Counted from the stretch's first letter, positions 1 through 9,159 are shown. The stretch is 64,000 nt of DNA from an uncultured Oceanospirillaceae bacterium (GCA_937136055.1 CAKZOD010000011.1:1-64000); one strand, 5' to 3'. A program made the numbers and translations. Notes: a model not told the origin generated them from the letters alone.

Positions 1-232
1 CACTGTAAAATAAGGTGTGGCAGCGAAACTAGCCAAAAAAGTTATACATGGAAGTTTTTTGGTACTTAATCGCTGTTTCCTTAGGCATGCATTAAGCCCA
101 CAGAGAAGGTTTGGGGACTTTATTGAATGTTGATATATAGAGGTGTTTGAATCGTTAAATTAAAGGAGTAGTGAACAAGCCCAAAATGCATAGAATAAGG
201 GATGTTTTGAGCTTGATTGCTGTTTCTTGAGG

Positions 233-553
233 TTATAGTCCTAAGCCAAACTTTAATCCTGCAAAAGCAGCCATCCCCACTAGGATTGTCGTTAGCAAAT
301 CTTTGCGTATTAAAGCCGTAACAACAGCGACAATTGATGCCAAAATGTAAGGGTTATAGACACTCAACCACAGCTCTCCTTTAGGCATGGTCACGGCTGG
401 TGCAATGATGGCCATCAGTACAACAGGAGGGACAAATTCTAGAGCTTTATTGAGCAAAGGTGGAAAACGTACTCTGCCTGCAAAAGCAAATAGTACGTAT
501 CTGACACTGAATGTGGCTAAAAACATGCCTGAAATTAATAGTGTTTCGTTCAT
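233..553 (-). CDS. azlD: AzlD-family branched-chain amino acid export subunit
   Basis: A 106-residue, very hydrophobic protein with about four membrane segments and the layout of AzlD. AzlD is the small partner of AzlC in branched-chain amino acid (or amino acid analogue) efflux across the inner membrane. Its start overlaps the end of azlC by 4 bases, so the two are translationally coupled and it is the last gene of a marR-gnat/azlC/azlD operon. The family call rests on size, hydrophobicity and its fixed pairing with AzlC. The exported substrate cannot be read from the sequence. Confidence 0.85.
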   Translation of the reverse strand: MNETLLISGMFLATFSVRYVLFAFAGRVRFPPLLNKALEFVPPVVLMAIIAPAVTMPKGELWLSVYNPYILASIVAVVTALIRKDLLTTILVGMAAFAGLKFGLGL

Positions 554-1320
554 CGTCTAATCTCCTGAGCAGGCTTTTTAAAACGGTTTTCTAGCATCAT
601 CAAAGAGACTCCTACGCTAATCCCGGCAAAAGAGGCGAACAGTAATCCAAGTTTATGGGGGAAATCGTAGCTGACAATGGCTAATACCGATGAGACAAGT
701 ACCGCCACTAGGATGGGTTTACTTTTTAAGTAAGGCACCACCATGCCGAGGAAAGTGACTGACATCGCAAAGTCTAGCCCCCAATTTTGCATCTCAGGGA
801 AAATGTTGCCCAAGGTTAAACCAATGTAAGTGCAGATAACCCAGTTGGTATACATGGATAGAAAAGAGCCTAGATAGAACCAGTGCGCTCTTTCAATATT
901 TCCTTGTAGTAAATAGCGATTATTAACTGCTGCAAAGGTTTCATCGGTTAAACCAAACGCCATAATAGCGCGCCAATACTGCGGTAAGTGCTTTACCTTT
1001 GAAACTAAGTTTGCGGAATAGAGGATATGGCGAAAGTTGACGATGAAAGTCGTTGCAATAATGATCGGCACACTGGCTCCTGCTGCCAACAAGCTTAACG
1101 CTATGAACTGACTAGCTCCGGCAAAGACAATAAGAGACATCAATATTGCGCCGATGGCAGATAAACCATTAGGTTCAGCTAAAGTGCCAAAAATAATCCC
1201 AAATGGTGCCGCCCCAACAAGCAGTGGAAATGTGGCGCTCATCCCTGAAAAGAACTCTTTAGAGCGGTTGGGTAATGGTGTGCTCCCTTCGCAGTGAGTC
1301 TCTAGATTTGTCATTGTCAT
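550..1320 (-). CDS. azlC: AzlC-family amino acid exporter, large subunit
   Basis: A 256-residue integral membrane protein of the AzlC family. The N-terminal half carries the recognisable run FPLLVGAAPFGIIFGTLA (about residues 31-48) and the later NFRHILYSANL and GLTDETFA motifs that recur in AzlC proteins. With AzlD it forms a two-component exporter, known in Bacillus and E. coli (YgaZ/YgaH) for branched-chain amino acids. It overlaps its upstream neighbour (the MarR-GNAT gene) and its downstream neighbour azlD by 4 bases each, a tight operon. The specific substrate is an inference from the family. Confidence 0.9.
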   Translation of the reverse strand: MTMTNLETHCEGSTPLPNRSKEFFSGMSATFPLLVGAAPFGIIFGTLAEPNGLSAIGAILMSLIVFAGASQFIALSLLAAGASVPIIIATTFIVNFRHILYSANLVSKVKHLPQYWRAIMAFGLTDETFAAVNNRYLLQGNIERAHWFYLGSFLSMYTNWVICTYIGLTLGNIFPEMQNWGLDFAMSVTFLGMVVPYLKSKPILVAVLVSSVLAIVSYDFPHKLGLLFASFAGISVGVSLMMLENRFKKPAQEIRR

Positions 1321-2276
1321 AAATGTAGCTCCATGTAAATATCTGAGCGTTGGTAAAAAGAGCTGCCATTTGGGTGCTCTGCCTCTTTGAACCCCATGTG
1401 CTGATAAAGTGTTAACGCTTTTGGCAGTAAGCTAGAGGTCTCTAAATATAAGCTCTCAGCATGCAATGACCGCGCTTTATCTAAAGCAGCTAGTAGCATC
1501 TTACGGCCTATACCGTAGCCTTGATATTGCTCATCAACAGCCATTTTAGAAATCTCGTAACGGCCATCACCGTGGTGTGCTAATGCCACACAACCCACTA
1601 TGTTGTCTTCTAGTTGAGCAAACCAAATATAGCCGCCTCTTGCTAAATAGTAGCTCTCTGGGTTGTTGAGAGATTGCCTATCAAGCTCGTTGAGCTGTGC
1701 ATTGAAGTATTTAGTGAGCCAGGCAAGGTTAAGGCGATAGAAATCTTCTTTAAATGCGTTTTGCCAGTTTTTGAGTATCACTTGCTGTGGATTAACGCTA
1801 GTTGCTAAAGCGTTGAGCACGGGATTAACAAAGCCGGTTTTATCGTAAGCAGCTTCAAATTGATCGAGCGCTTGTAGAATAGAATGCTCTTGTTGATCGA
1901 TAATTGCATCAAGGCTAGTGCGCATTTGACTCAAAATAGGTTCTATTTTTTGTAGTAACAGCAATGCTTTTTCATCTAATGAGAGCAAAGTGCGGCGCTC
2001 ATCTTTAGGGTCTAATGACTTGTAGATTAGTAGCTCACTCTGCATTTTATTGGCAATTTTACTAATCGCTGGATGGCTAACATTGAGCATTTCAGCGGCT
2101 TGAGTAACTGATAACGGGCCCTGTAGATGCAGTAAGTTAAACAGTGGAAAGTAAGTAGGGTGCAAATCGATCTGCTGCTCTTGATAAATACTGGCAACAT
2201 CTTTGTATAGACGATCTGATAATCGTTTGAAACGGCTGCCCAGAGAAAGACAGCCTAAAGTCTTCATGTGATCCAC
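1317..2276 (-). CDS. MarR-type HTH / GNAT acetyltransferase fusion regulator
   Basis: 319 residues in two parts. Residues 1 to about 150 are a MarR-like winged helix (LSVTQAAEMLNVSHPAISKI followed by a DERRTLLSL wing). Residues about 165-319 are a GNAT acetyltransferase with the acetyl-CoA loop QYQGYGIGRKML. Such MarR-GNAT fusions are a known family with poorly defined targets. It is the first gene of the azlCD operon and is divergent from a lysE-type exporter, so it probably senses an amino acid or analogue and controls export both ways. The 12-bp palindrome in the shared promoter region is a candidate operator. What it acetylates, if anything, is unknown. Confidence 0.85.
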   Translation of the reverse strand: MDHMKTLGCLSLGSRFKRLSDRLYKDVASIYQEQQIDLHPTYFPLFNLLHLQGPLSVTQAAEMLNVSHPAISKIANKMQSELLIYKSLDPKDERRTLLSLDEKALLLLQKIEPILSQMRTSLDAIIDQQEHSILQALDQFEAAYDKTGFVNPVLNALATSVNPQQVILKNWQNAFKEDFYRLNLAWLTKYFNAQLNELDRQSLNNPESYYLARGGYIWFAQLEDNIVGCVALAHHGDGRYEISKMAVDEQYQGYGIGRKMLLAALDKARSLHAESLYLETSSLLPKALTLYQHMGFKEAEHPNGSSFYQRSDIYMELHL

Positions 2277-2325
2277 TGTTGATACCTATAAACATTGATA
2301 TTTATAATTATAATAAACCAATTAC

Positions 2326-2337
2326 GTAACTAGTTAC
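2326..2337. promoter_or_regulatory. Palindromic operator candidate for the MarR-GNAT regulator
   Basis: GTAACTAGTTAC is a perfect 12-bp palindrome in an AT-rich intergenic region between the divergent MarR-GNAT and lysE-like genes. MarR proteins bind short palindromes overlapping promoters, often their own. Assignment to this regulator is inference from position only. Confidence 0.4.
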
Positions 2338-2494
2338 ATAGTTTTTTAATGTAAGCGCAATTTCGTTCAATAAATCACAAGCTCGCTATCTTAAGATTCG
2401 TAACTAAGTGGTTAATAACCTAGCGTTTGCACTCCAGCAAAAGAAGGTCGCCGCTATTGAAAAAAATATTTATAAGCTATTAAAGAGGGTTGTT

Positions 2495-3094
2495 ATGTTA
2501 TCGATTATTGCATCGATGTCGCTGTTTGCTTTTATTGGTGCTGCATCGCCAGGTCCGGTGAACATTATCGCCGTCTCTAGTAGTGCTGCGTTTGGCTTTA
2601 AGCAAACTGTTTCTCATGTGCTGGGGGCGTCATTGAGCTACGCGCTGATAGTTTATTGTGTGGGTTTGGGGTTAGGCGAAGTGCTGTTGATGTATCCACA
2701 AATCACTCAAATACTGCAGTATCTATCGGCTGCATTTTTGCTCTTTATCGCCTATAAAATTGCCTTCACAGGAGCGCAGCTTGATAAAGATGATCACAGG
2801 CAGTTACAGCGACCGAGTTTGCTACAAGGTGCTTTAGCGCAAGGTTTAAACCCTAAAGCTTGGCTGGTTTCTATGTCAGGGGTGAGTATCTTTGTGTCTG
2901 CTAATAATCCTGCAGAGCTATATTTATTAGTATTCACAAGCGTGTCTTTTGTTATTTGTGTAATTGGCGTTGGTATTTGGGCGATTATTGGTCAAGTTTT
3001 AAGTAGGCTACTTAAGGATGTAAGAAATTTATTACTGTTTAATCGAGTGATGGGAGCGTTGCTAGCGCTATCTGTTGTTTCTATGTTTCTTTAA
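2495..3094 (+). CDS. LysE/RhtB-family amino acid exporter
   Basis: A 199-residue membrane protein of the LysE/RhtB family. It begins with a hydrophobic stretch containing the family signature AASPGPVNIIAVSSSAAFG and later has ALAQGLNPKAWLVSMSG, the typical NPK motif. I chose the ATG at 2495 because AGAGG sits seven bases upstream and the product then begins as family members do; an in-frame GTG at 2408 would add a 29-residue charged extension. Exporters of this family expel amino acids or homoserine lactone-like compounds by proton exchange. It is divergent from the MarR-GNAT gene and 24 bases upstream of an AraC regulator, either of which may control it. Confidence 0.88.
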   Translation: MLSIIASMSLFAFIGAASPGPVNIIAVSSSAAFGFKQTVSHVLGASLSYALIVYCVGLGLGEVLLMYPQITQILQYLSAAFLLFIAYKIAFTGAQLDKDDHRQLQRPSLLQGALAQGLNPKAWLVSMSGVSIFVSANNPAELYLLVFTSVSFVICVIGVGIWAIIGQVLSRLLKDVRNLLLFNRVMGALLALSVVSMFL

Positions 3095-3118
3095 AGAAAG
3101 CTTTGCAAAGAACGGTTT

Positions 3119-3925
3119 ATGAGAAAAGACAATAAGAATAATTTATGTCGCAGTGCTGCGCTCGATTTTGTCGAAATGAGAATCGCGAGCCATTGTGATA
3201 GCTGCTATAGCACTCATAGCCATGATGAGTTTTCTTTTGGTGTGGTTGATCAAGGGCAAGCACGTTATATAAACACGCGTGAGAATTATCATGTCAGTGA
3301 AAAAATGACAGTGACGATAAATCCAGGAGATGCACATTCGTGTAACCCAAAAGGGCAGGCTTGGTCTTACCGTATGCTGTTTATTGATACTCAATGGATG
3401 GCGAATGTGCAGCGCGAAGTGTGCTCTAAAATGAATTATGACTACGCCTGCTTTGAGCAGCATTTATTGACCGAGCAATCACACTACAATGCATTTTCAG
3501 CTCTGTTTTCAATACTGCTTGAAGAGCGAAACCCTCTCATTGCGCAAGGTATTTTAGTTGAGTACTGCGCGCAGCTGTTTGATCCAAAAATAGCGTTCAA
3601 GCAAATCAGCGCAGGAGATGTTGATAAAGTACAGCAGCTGATTATGGATCAGATGGAAAATCAGCTAACGTTGGATGAGTTATGTGAAGTTGCACAACTT
3701 AGCCCTTTTCACCTTATTCGCAGCTTCAAAAAACACTACGGACAAAGTCCACATGCATATCAACTAGATCAGCGGATTAAGCGCGCTAGGTTACTATTAA
3801 AATCTGGAGGAGGATTAGCCGATACCGCTAACTCATTGGGTTTTAGTGATCAGAGCCATTTTCAGCGAAATTTTAAGAAAAGGACAGCATTAACCCCTCG
3901 CCAGTATCAGAAATTTTTCATTTAA
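3119..3925 (+). CDS. AraC-family transcriptional regulator with cupin sensor
   Basis: 268 residues. The N-terminal half is an AraC-type cupin (HSHDEFSFGVVDQGQARY and a later NPGDAHSCNPKG), a ligand-sensing fold. The C-terminal 100 residues hold two helix-turn-helix units (LTLDELCEVAQLSPFHLIRS and DTANSLGFSDQSHFQRNFKK). This arrangement, with a lysE-type exporter directly upstream in the same direction, is common for AraC proteins that switch on amino acid exporters. The inducer is unknown. The start ATG has no strong ribosome site, so translation may depend on read-through from the exporter gene. Confidence 0.88.
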   Translation: MRKDNKNNLCRSAALDFVEMRIASHCDSCYSTHSHDEFSFGVVDQGQARYINTRENYHVSEKMTVTINPGDAHSCNPKGQAWSYRMLFIDTQWMANVQREVCSKMNYDYACFEQHLLTEQSHYNAFSALFSILLEERNPLIAQGILVEYCAQLFDPKIAFKQISAGDVDKVQQLIMDQMENQLTLDELCEVAQLSPFHLIRSFKKHYGQSPHAYQLDQRIKRARLLLKSGGGLADTANSLGFSDQSHFQRNFKKRTALTPRQYQKFFI

Positions 3926-3968
3926 AAGTATTGCATATCGCGGCGTTTATTGATCGGTGTCAAAAACG

Positions 3969-4294
3969 TTATCTACAGTGGTTAAAAATCACACGCTTTT
4001 CTCTAGGCTAGGCTGTACGTGGCCTTCAGAGGGTTATTTGCGCCTTGTGCATGCTCTATCCAATGAGTTGTCCACAAATATTGTTGATAGTTAATAAAAA
4101 TCAAATAGTTATCCAATTCTTTTAATAATGAGTAAGAACTATTCAATGTTTGGGCTGATTTGTGCATAAAATTATTCATATAAATACTTCAACACAGTTT
4201 TATCCAAAATATTAACTTGAAATAAATGCTTTTAAAACAGTTTGTTATGTGAATAAAACAAAACAACTAAGACGTTATAAATATTTTATCCACA
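3969..4294. promoter_or_regulatory. Cluster of DnaA-box-like sites with an IHF-type site
   Basis: The 416-base gene-free stretch 3926-4341 holds six 9-mers resembling the DnaA box TTATNCACA. They are TTATCTACA (3969), TTGTCCACA (4068), TTATCCAAT (4109), TTATGCACA on the minus strand (4161-4169), TTATCCAAA (4200) and the perfect TTATCCACA (4286). AATCAAATAGTTA at 4099-4111 fits the IHF consensus WATCAANNNNTTR exactly. DnaA boxes around an IHF site are the layout of E. coli datA and of origins. There is no dnaA, mnmG or parAB nearby, so a regulatory DnaA-titration or reactivation site is the likelier reading than oriC. The sites are seen; the function is inferred. Confidence 0.45.
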
Positions 4295-4341
4295 GTGATG
4301 AGAAACGTGCTTGCAAGAGAGTTATGCTGAGGCTTTGTTGA

Positions 4342-5718
4342 TCAGTTTTGCAAGCAAGACGCTGCATTTTTTCTGATTGCTTCAAAATTCATCTTGTTTA
4401 TAAGTTTGCCGTTTCTATAAACAATTTGGAGGTCGGAGTGCTCACGCTCGCCAAATAGTTGGGCATCTTGAATACGTACAGTTTTACCGTTTTGAAGGTC
4501 TAAGATGCCTTTTTTGGAGCGTTTACCGTGGTCGGTAATAGGATCTTTGTAAACCTCCTGCCATTCGCCGTTGATCAGTGCAGCACTGTTCTTCATCGCG
4601 AACTTTAAAGTATCGCGATTGAGTTGCTGAAGTAGCCCTCCACCCATACCAAATGCAATGTTTTCTGTACTCCAGCCCTTCGCAGTAAGAATCTCTAAAA
4701 TAAGACATAATGACTGTAAATTAATACCGTCGCCTTGGATTAAGCGCACTTTATCGCTAAGTACCTTGTAGCCTTTGGTGTTGAGGGTGTAACCAAACTT
4801 ATCTGCTAAGGTCTCAAGCAAAATAGGTAAAATTTCTTCAGGATCACCGCTATCAGGTCGGATAACTAAGGTACCATTTCGCTCAACTACTTGCTCTTTT
4901 AACTCACTCCCCCACAGTTTGCTAACTGCGTTAAAGATGTCGTAAGAATCCGAAACACAGGCAACAAGCCCATCAGGGAATTGTTCTAAAACGTTCCGAT
5001 AAGCATCTTTTTCGTGCTGCTTTCCCCAGCTGGTAATAGTGCTGTGTTCGGTGGCTGGAATTGAAAAACCGCTTATCCCTGCATCATAATAATCTCTGGC
5101 AAAGCGAATAGCAGATAAGGTATCAGTTCCTAGGAAGTTCACAAGATGAGCAGCGCCGCCAATACAGGCTGACTCTTCACTAGAAACGCCTCTGGCACCA
5201 AAATCATGTAGCTTAAAGCCCAGCCCTTCAAGGTTATCGCAAGTCGCTTGCATATAGCGGTTGATCACTTTTTTGCATTCAAAGGAAAGGGTCGCAACTG
5301 TTGTTGGATACCACACTGCGCGAAGTAACGATGTTTCTAAATAGCTGGTTAACCAGAAAAACCTTGGGTCTGTATTAACGACAGTCACTAGCACATTTTG
5401 TGTCGGGATTACTTTGCCTTCTTGTACTGCTCTAATCTCTAGTGGGAAGTGACCAAGCTCAATCAGTGCTTTCCAACCTTGTTCGTTGAAAGGCACTCCG
5501 TGCTCTGTGGTTAGCGCTTTTGCTTCTTCAAAATCTTGCCATGTGGGGAAGTTTTGATTGAGCTCTATTAAAGCCTTTTGTAAACCAAAGAACAGAGTGC
5601 TATCAAAAACACCACCGCGACTCTCTATATAGGAAAACACTTTCTCTATTCCCTGCGGATACTGTTTGTAATGCGATAGTTTGTAGGAATCCGTATCGAG
5701 TATGATGTTTTTTTTCAT
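4342..5718 (-). CDS. nadV: Nicotinamide phosphoribosyltransferase (NadV/NAMPT type)
   Basis: 458 residues, the size of NAMPT-type enzymes. It joins nicotinamide and PRPP to give NMN, a one-step NAD salvage route. The family motifs are all present: DTDSYKLSHYKQYP near the N-terminus, HDFGARGVSSEESACIGGAA, SIPATEHS, RPDSGDP for PRPP, QGDGIN and GMGGGLLQ. These separate it from the shorter nicotinate-using PncB. It stands alone, with no nadM/NrtR partner beside it, so NMN adenylation must be encoded elsewhere. The gene reads toward the DnaA-box region, and about 700 bases of non-coding DNA lie upstream of it. Confidence 0.92.
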   Translation of the reverse strand: MKKNIILDTDSYKLSHYKQYPQGIEKVFSYIESRGGVFDSTLFFGLQKALIELNQNFPTWQDFEEAKALTTEHGVPFNEQGWKALIELGHFPLEIRAVQEGKVIPTQNVLVTVVNTDPRFFWLTSYLETSLLRAVWYPTTVATLSFECKKVINRYMQATCDNLEGLGFKLHDFGARGVSSEESACIGGAAHLVNFLGTDTLSAIRFARDYYDAGISGFSIPATEHSTITSWGKQHEKDAYRNVLEQFPDGLVACVSDSYDIFNAVSKLWGSELKEQVVERNGTLVIRPDSGDPEEILPILLETLADKFGYTLNTKGYKVLSDKVRLIQGDGINLQSLCLILEILTAKGWSTENIAFGMGGGLLQQLNRDTLKFAMKNSAALINGEWQEVYKDPITDHGKRSKKGILDLQNGKTVRIQDAQLFGEREHSDLQIVYRNGKLINKMNFEAIRKNAASCLQN

Positions 5719-6421
5719 AAGTTAGGGTGACTCAAAAGCAAAGTGAGGTGTTTAAAAGAATATACAGTGTGTAAACCAGCGGCTTAATCTACATGATTGA
5801 CTAGCTTTTAGACCAGTATTTTATGTCATTTTTATGAAGAGAGGTGCCACTATTTATCTGATGTGAAAAAGAGAGGGTTAATCTGTGTTTGAATTCGTCA
5901 ATAAGAGACAAGAGAGCACTACTTTTGCATCACATAATTGATAAATTTTGATATTTCTTGGTGTGTTAACTGAGCTAGCTGGTGTATTGATTCTGCATTT
6001 TTCTTAAAAATATGTTAATAAAATCAGATATTTCCAGTGTTGTTTTAATTTTAAGTGACTATTTTTCGTGATGTTAAGCATTTATTAATATAATATATTT
6101 CTTGCTATTTAGAGTTGTTGTGCTAAAAAGCAGTCTTTCTAGGAAAAATGATTAGAAAACTGCATTTGAAATGCCTTTAGCTTAATGAAACAACGAACAA
6201 ATCCAAGACGCCCTCTATGCCTTCGGGTACTGGTATATAGGATTTTTCGTGATAGCGGTTGCTGGATATTCAGAACGAATAAGGCCTTCTTTAGGTTTTA
6301 TGAGTTTATTCAAATCAGTCTTTCCAATGTTAAAAACTATCAATGAGAACTGTGTATAAAACCTCGAAAATGAGTGTTGGCTATATAAGGATCTCTTCGT
6401 CTTAGTACCTAACAGGTAAAT
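5719..6421. other. Long AT-rich intergenic region, no gene found
   Basis: About 700 bases between the divergent nadV and chemoreceptor genes, strongly AT-rich around 5930-6110. I found no convincing coding frame, tRNA or riboswitch. It must contain both promoters and a leader of unknown length for the chemoreceptor. Confidence 0.6.
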
Positions 6422-8539
6422 GTGAGTGCCATGTTAAATAGAATTCAATACAAAATAGGTTTTATTTCTGCTATCTGCCTGTTGGTAGTTGTTGCTGCGG
6501 GGATAGTTATTTCATTATTCAATAACGAGCATATTGAGCAAAAAATAGAAAAGCTGATACACAACGAATTAAAGAGTCAATCCGCTACGCAGCTGCAAGC
6601 AATAGCGTCTTTAGAGAGTGAAAAAGTTGCACGTAACTTAGAGCGTTCATTATCAGTGGCTTTAGGGATTAAATCTACAATTGAGACTTTCATTGAAAAC
6701 GGCGATAGAGAAGCTCTTGATCGCGAGCGTGTATCTGAATACTTAAGAGGCTTACTCGCACAAAATAAACATATCTCAGGTACCTATGTTGCTTGGTCAA
6801 AAAATGCAGTTGATGGTTTAGATGAGCAACATGCTAATCAAAATAGCAAGCACAGTTTCAAAGATGGTCGGTATGCACCTTATTGGAACCGAGGCGCGGA
6901 TGGCACTATTGCTGTAAGGCCGCTTAACTTACAAGATGTGGCCAATGATATTGAAAGTGGCAGTAGCAACTCTGACTGGTTTTTATGCCCATTGCGCAAC
7001 AAGCGCGTTTGTATTACTGAGCCATACTCTTGGGATGTACAAGGAAAGCTAACTCTAGGTACATCGATAACCTTGCCTTTAATGGTTAACGGCAAGGTTT
7101 ATGGTATGGCAGGTATTGATATCGGCCTGGATGAAATTCAAAAGTTTGTAGCCGCTACATCACAGAATTTGTATGAAGGAAAAAGTAAGCTTTATGTTTT
7201 CAGCCGTGGTGGTTTAGTTGCAGGTGATTCTGCGAATCCAAATCAAGTTGGTAAGAAAGCCTCTGCTCAGATGTCTGAGCTTCTCAATCAGTGGAATACT
7301 TCAAAGAATACCGCGTTTAACGAATCAGATGACGATTTCTTCGCTTATGCACCGGTTAAAGTGGATCAGCTCGATCAAACTTGGGGTGCTGTGATTCAAC
7401 TCTCTCAAAAACATGCCCTTGCAGGTGTGGAAGAGATGGATGAACTGATGGAAAGCAGCTTTGAAGAAAGTATAAATGAGCAGATTCTGATGAGCTTGTT
7501 AGTGGCAATTGGTGGCGTAATCATATTGTTATTGTTTGCCCGCTCAATCGCTAGGCCCATTGAGCAATCAGCATTAGTGATCACAGATATCGCGTCAAAA
7601 GATGGTGACTTAACCAATCGCTTGGACATGCACCGCTCTGATGAGATTGGTCAGTTAGCTGATGGTGTTGATGCTTTCATCGGTAAAACTCAGGAAATTG
7701 TAAAAGATATAGCCGGAGAGATGAATAATGTCGAAGGTTCGGCGTTGCGTACTTCTGAAATTGCCGAGTTAAGCAATTCGCGGGTTGACCAGCAGCGCTC
7801 AGAGATCGAAATGGTAGCGGCTGCAGTGACGCAAATGTCTGCTAACGCAGGGGAAGTAGCACGAAATGCTGAAGATGCAGCGAATTCAGCAGGACAGGTA
7901 AAATCAGCTGTCGATTTGGGTGCTAATAATGTGCGTGAAAGTGCGGAATCAATCAAAACATTATCGGCTGAAATGGAAGGAGTAGGAACTGTAATGCAAC
8001 AACTGGCAGATGATAGCGAGAACATAAGTAAAATTGTTGATGTAATCAATGGTATTTCTGAACAGACAAATTTACTTGCGCTAAATGCGGCAATTGAAGC
8101 TGCACGTGCCGGAGAGCAAGGCCGTGGTTTCTCAGTAGTTGCCGACGAAGTTCGTAATCTTGCCTCTAAGACACAGCAGTCAACATTGGAAATCCAGCAG
8201 TTGATTGATAAGTTACAGGGGCGCTCACATCAGGCAGTAGATGCACTTCAGCAAGGCAGTGAGCACGTTAGTGAATGTTTGGAACGTGCAGAGGTGGCGG
8301 TTGATACCTTAGGTGGCGTGGTGAGTGAAATCAATGATATTGATAACATGACCTCGCAAATAGCTACAGCTTCTGAACAGCAAGCAGAGGTTTCTGAAGA
8401 TATCTCTCGTAATATTAGTAACATCAGTAGTGCTGTAAATGAAATATCCCAAGCATCGAATGATAGTTTGAGTGAAAGCGCACGTTTGTTTGATTTAGTG
8501 AAGAAGCTGGAGCAGCAGTTATCTCGCTTTAAGTACTAA
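6422..8539 (+). CDS. Methyl-accepting chemotaxis protein with double-Cache sensor
   Basis: About 705 residues. A first membrane helix (about 13-33) is followed by a long periplasmic region (about 40-345) with the size and features of a double Cache sensor (GMAGIDIGLDEIQ and a second lobe ending TWGAVIQLSQ). A second helix (about 352-372), a HAMP linker, and a cytoplasmic coiled coil follow; its conserved hairpin tip [20 protein letters not shown] binds CheA/CheW. No C-terminal CheR pentapeptide is visible. The GTG at 6422 follows AACAGG closely; an ATG at 6431 is an alternative. Cache ligands are usually amino or organic acids; here unknown. Confidence 0.93.
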   Translation: MSAMLNRIQYKIGFISAICLLVVVAAGIVISLFNNEHIEQKIEKLIHNELKSQSATQLQAIASLESEKVARNLERSLSVALGIKSTIETFIENGDREALDRERVSEYLRGLLAQNKHISGTYVAWSKNAVDGLDEQHANQNSKHSFKDGRYAPYWNRGADGTIAVRPLNLQDVANDIESGSSNSDWFLCPLRNKRVCITEPYSWDVQGKLTLGTSITLPLMVNGKVYGMAGIDIGLDEIQKFVAATSQNLYEGKSKLYVFSRGGLVAGDSANPNQVGKKASAQMSELLNQWNTSKNTAFNESDDDFFAYAPVKVDQLDQTWGAVIQLSQKHALAGVEEMDELMESSFEESINEQILMSLLVAIGGVIILLLFARSIARPIEQSALVITDIASKDGDLTNRLDMHRSDEIGQLADGVDAFIGKTQEIVKDIAGEMNNVEGSALRTSEIAELSNSRVDQQRSEIEMVAAAVTQMSANAGEVARNAEDAANSAGQVKSAVDLGANNVRESAESIKTLSAEMEGVGTVMQQLADDSENISKIVDVINGISEQTNLLALNAAIEAARAGEQGRGFSVVADEVRNLASKTQQSTLEIQQLIDKLQGRSHQAVDALQQGSEHVSECLERAEVAVDTLGGVVSEINDIDNMTSQIATASEQQAEVSEDISRNISNISSAVNEISQASNDSLSESARLFDLVKKLEQQLSRFKY

Positions 8540-8556
8540 ATTTTACATAGAAGGTT

Positions 8557-8591
8557 AAAAACCGCATTTCTTTATGGCGTGCGGTTTTTTT
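8557..8591. terminator. Bidirectional rho-independent terminator
   Basis: Ten-base stem AAAAACCGCA/TGCGGTTTTT with a 13-base loop and flanking A and T runs, between the convergent chemoreceptor and MOSC genes. A further AAAAACCGCA copy lies at about 8605. Confidence 0.85.
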
Positions 8592-8619
8592 ATTTTAAGG
8601 CTGTAAAAACCGCATTTAA

Positions 8620-9159
8620 TCAGACAGGAAGTAATGGGTGATAAGGCTCAGGTGGCAAAATCACTTTTATGGAATCACCCACTGAAATGTCTGCTCCACG
8701 TAAAACAATACCCATAATGCCTGCTTTACGAATGAGATTACCTTTATTATCTTTTGCTAATACAGCAGCTGTTAGGCCTTGTTGATAGTTATCAAGCTGC
8801 TTACAAGGGTTGCGCAACCCTGTTATTTGAATGAGCGCATTTTCTCCAATCTCAAGCTGAGTCCCCCTTGGCAATGATAAAAGATCGATACCTTCAGTGG
8901 TAATATTCTCGCCCATAGTCGCTGCTTGAATATCAAATCCACTTTTTTGTAATTGCGCAATGAGCTCGTAGTGAATTAGGTGTACTTGTCTTAAATTAGG
9001 TGCTGTAGGGCTCGCTTTGACTCTGGAGCGATGTTTAACCAAAGTACCACGATGGGCATCATCTTCAACACCTTCTCCCTCAATCAACGTCAGAGATTTG
9101 CAGGTAGTTTTTGAGAAGCTATGCTGCGCTGACTTACTTAACGATACTATCTTAGGCAT
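8620..9159 (-). CDS. MOSC-domain protein
   Basis: 179 residues covering essentially one MOSC domain, the beta-barrel found at the C-terminus of molybdenum-cofactor sulfurases and in YiiM/mARC-type proteins. GENITTEGIDLLSLPRG and the conserved cysteine in TGLRNPCKQLD, which coordinates Mo or carries sulfur in the family, are present. The start ATG at 9159 is chosen because TTGGAG lies seven bases before it; an ATG at 9177 would add six residues. The downstream terminator separates it from the chemoreceptor. Small stand-alone MOSC proteins act on N-hydroxylated or sulfur-containing compounds; the substrate here is unknown. Confidence 0.88.
   Translation of the reverse strand: MPKIVSLSKSAQHSFSKTTCKSLTLIEGEGVEDDAHRGTLVKHRSRVKASPTAPNLRQVHLIHYELIAQLQKSGFDIQAATMGENITTEGIDLLSLPRGTQLEIGENALIQITGLRNPCKQLDNYQQGLTAAVLAKDNKGNLIRKAGIMGIVLRGADISVGDSIKVILPPEPYHPLLPV

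Noticed and set aside
3143..3463. Open frame on the minus strand inside the AraC gene
   Set aside because: It lies wholly inside a clearly conserved gene in the opposite direction and its product has no recognisable motif.
3926..4341. Reading the DnaA-box cluster as the chromosomal origin
   Set aside because: No dnaA, dnaN, mnmG, mioC or parAB gene is nearby and no 13-mer unwinding repeat was recognised. I kept it as a DnaA-binding cluster only.
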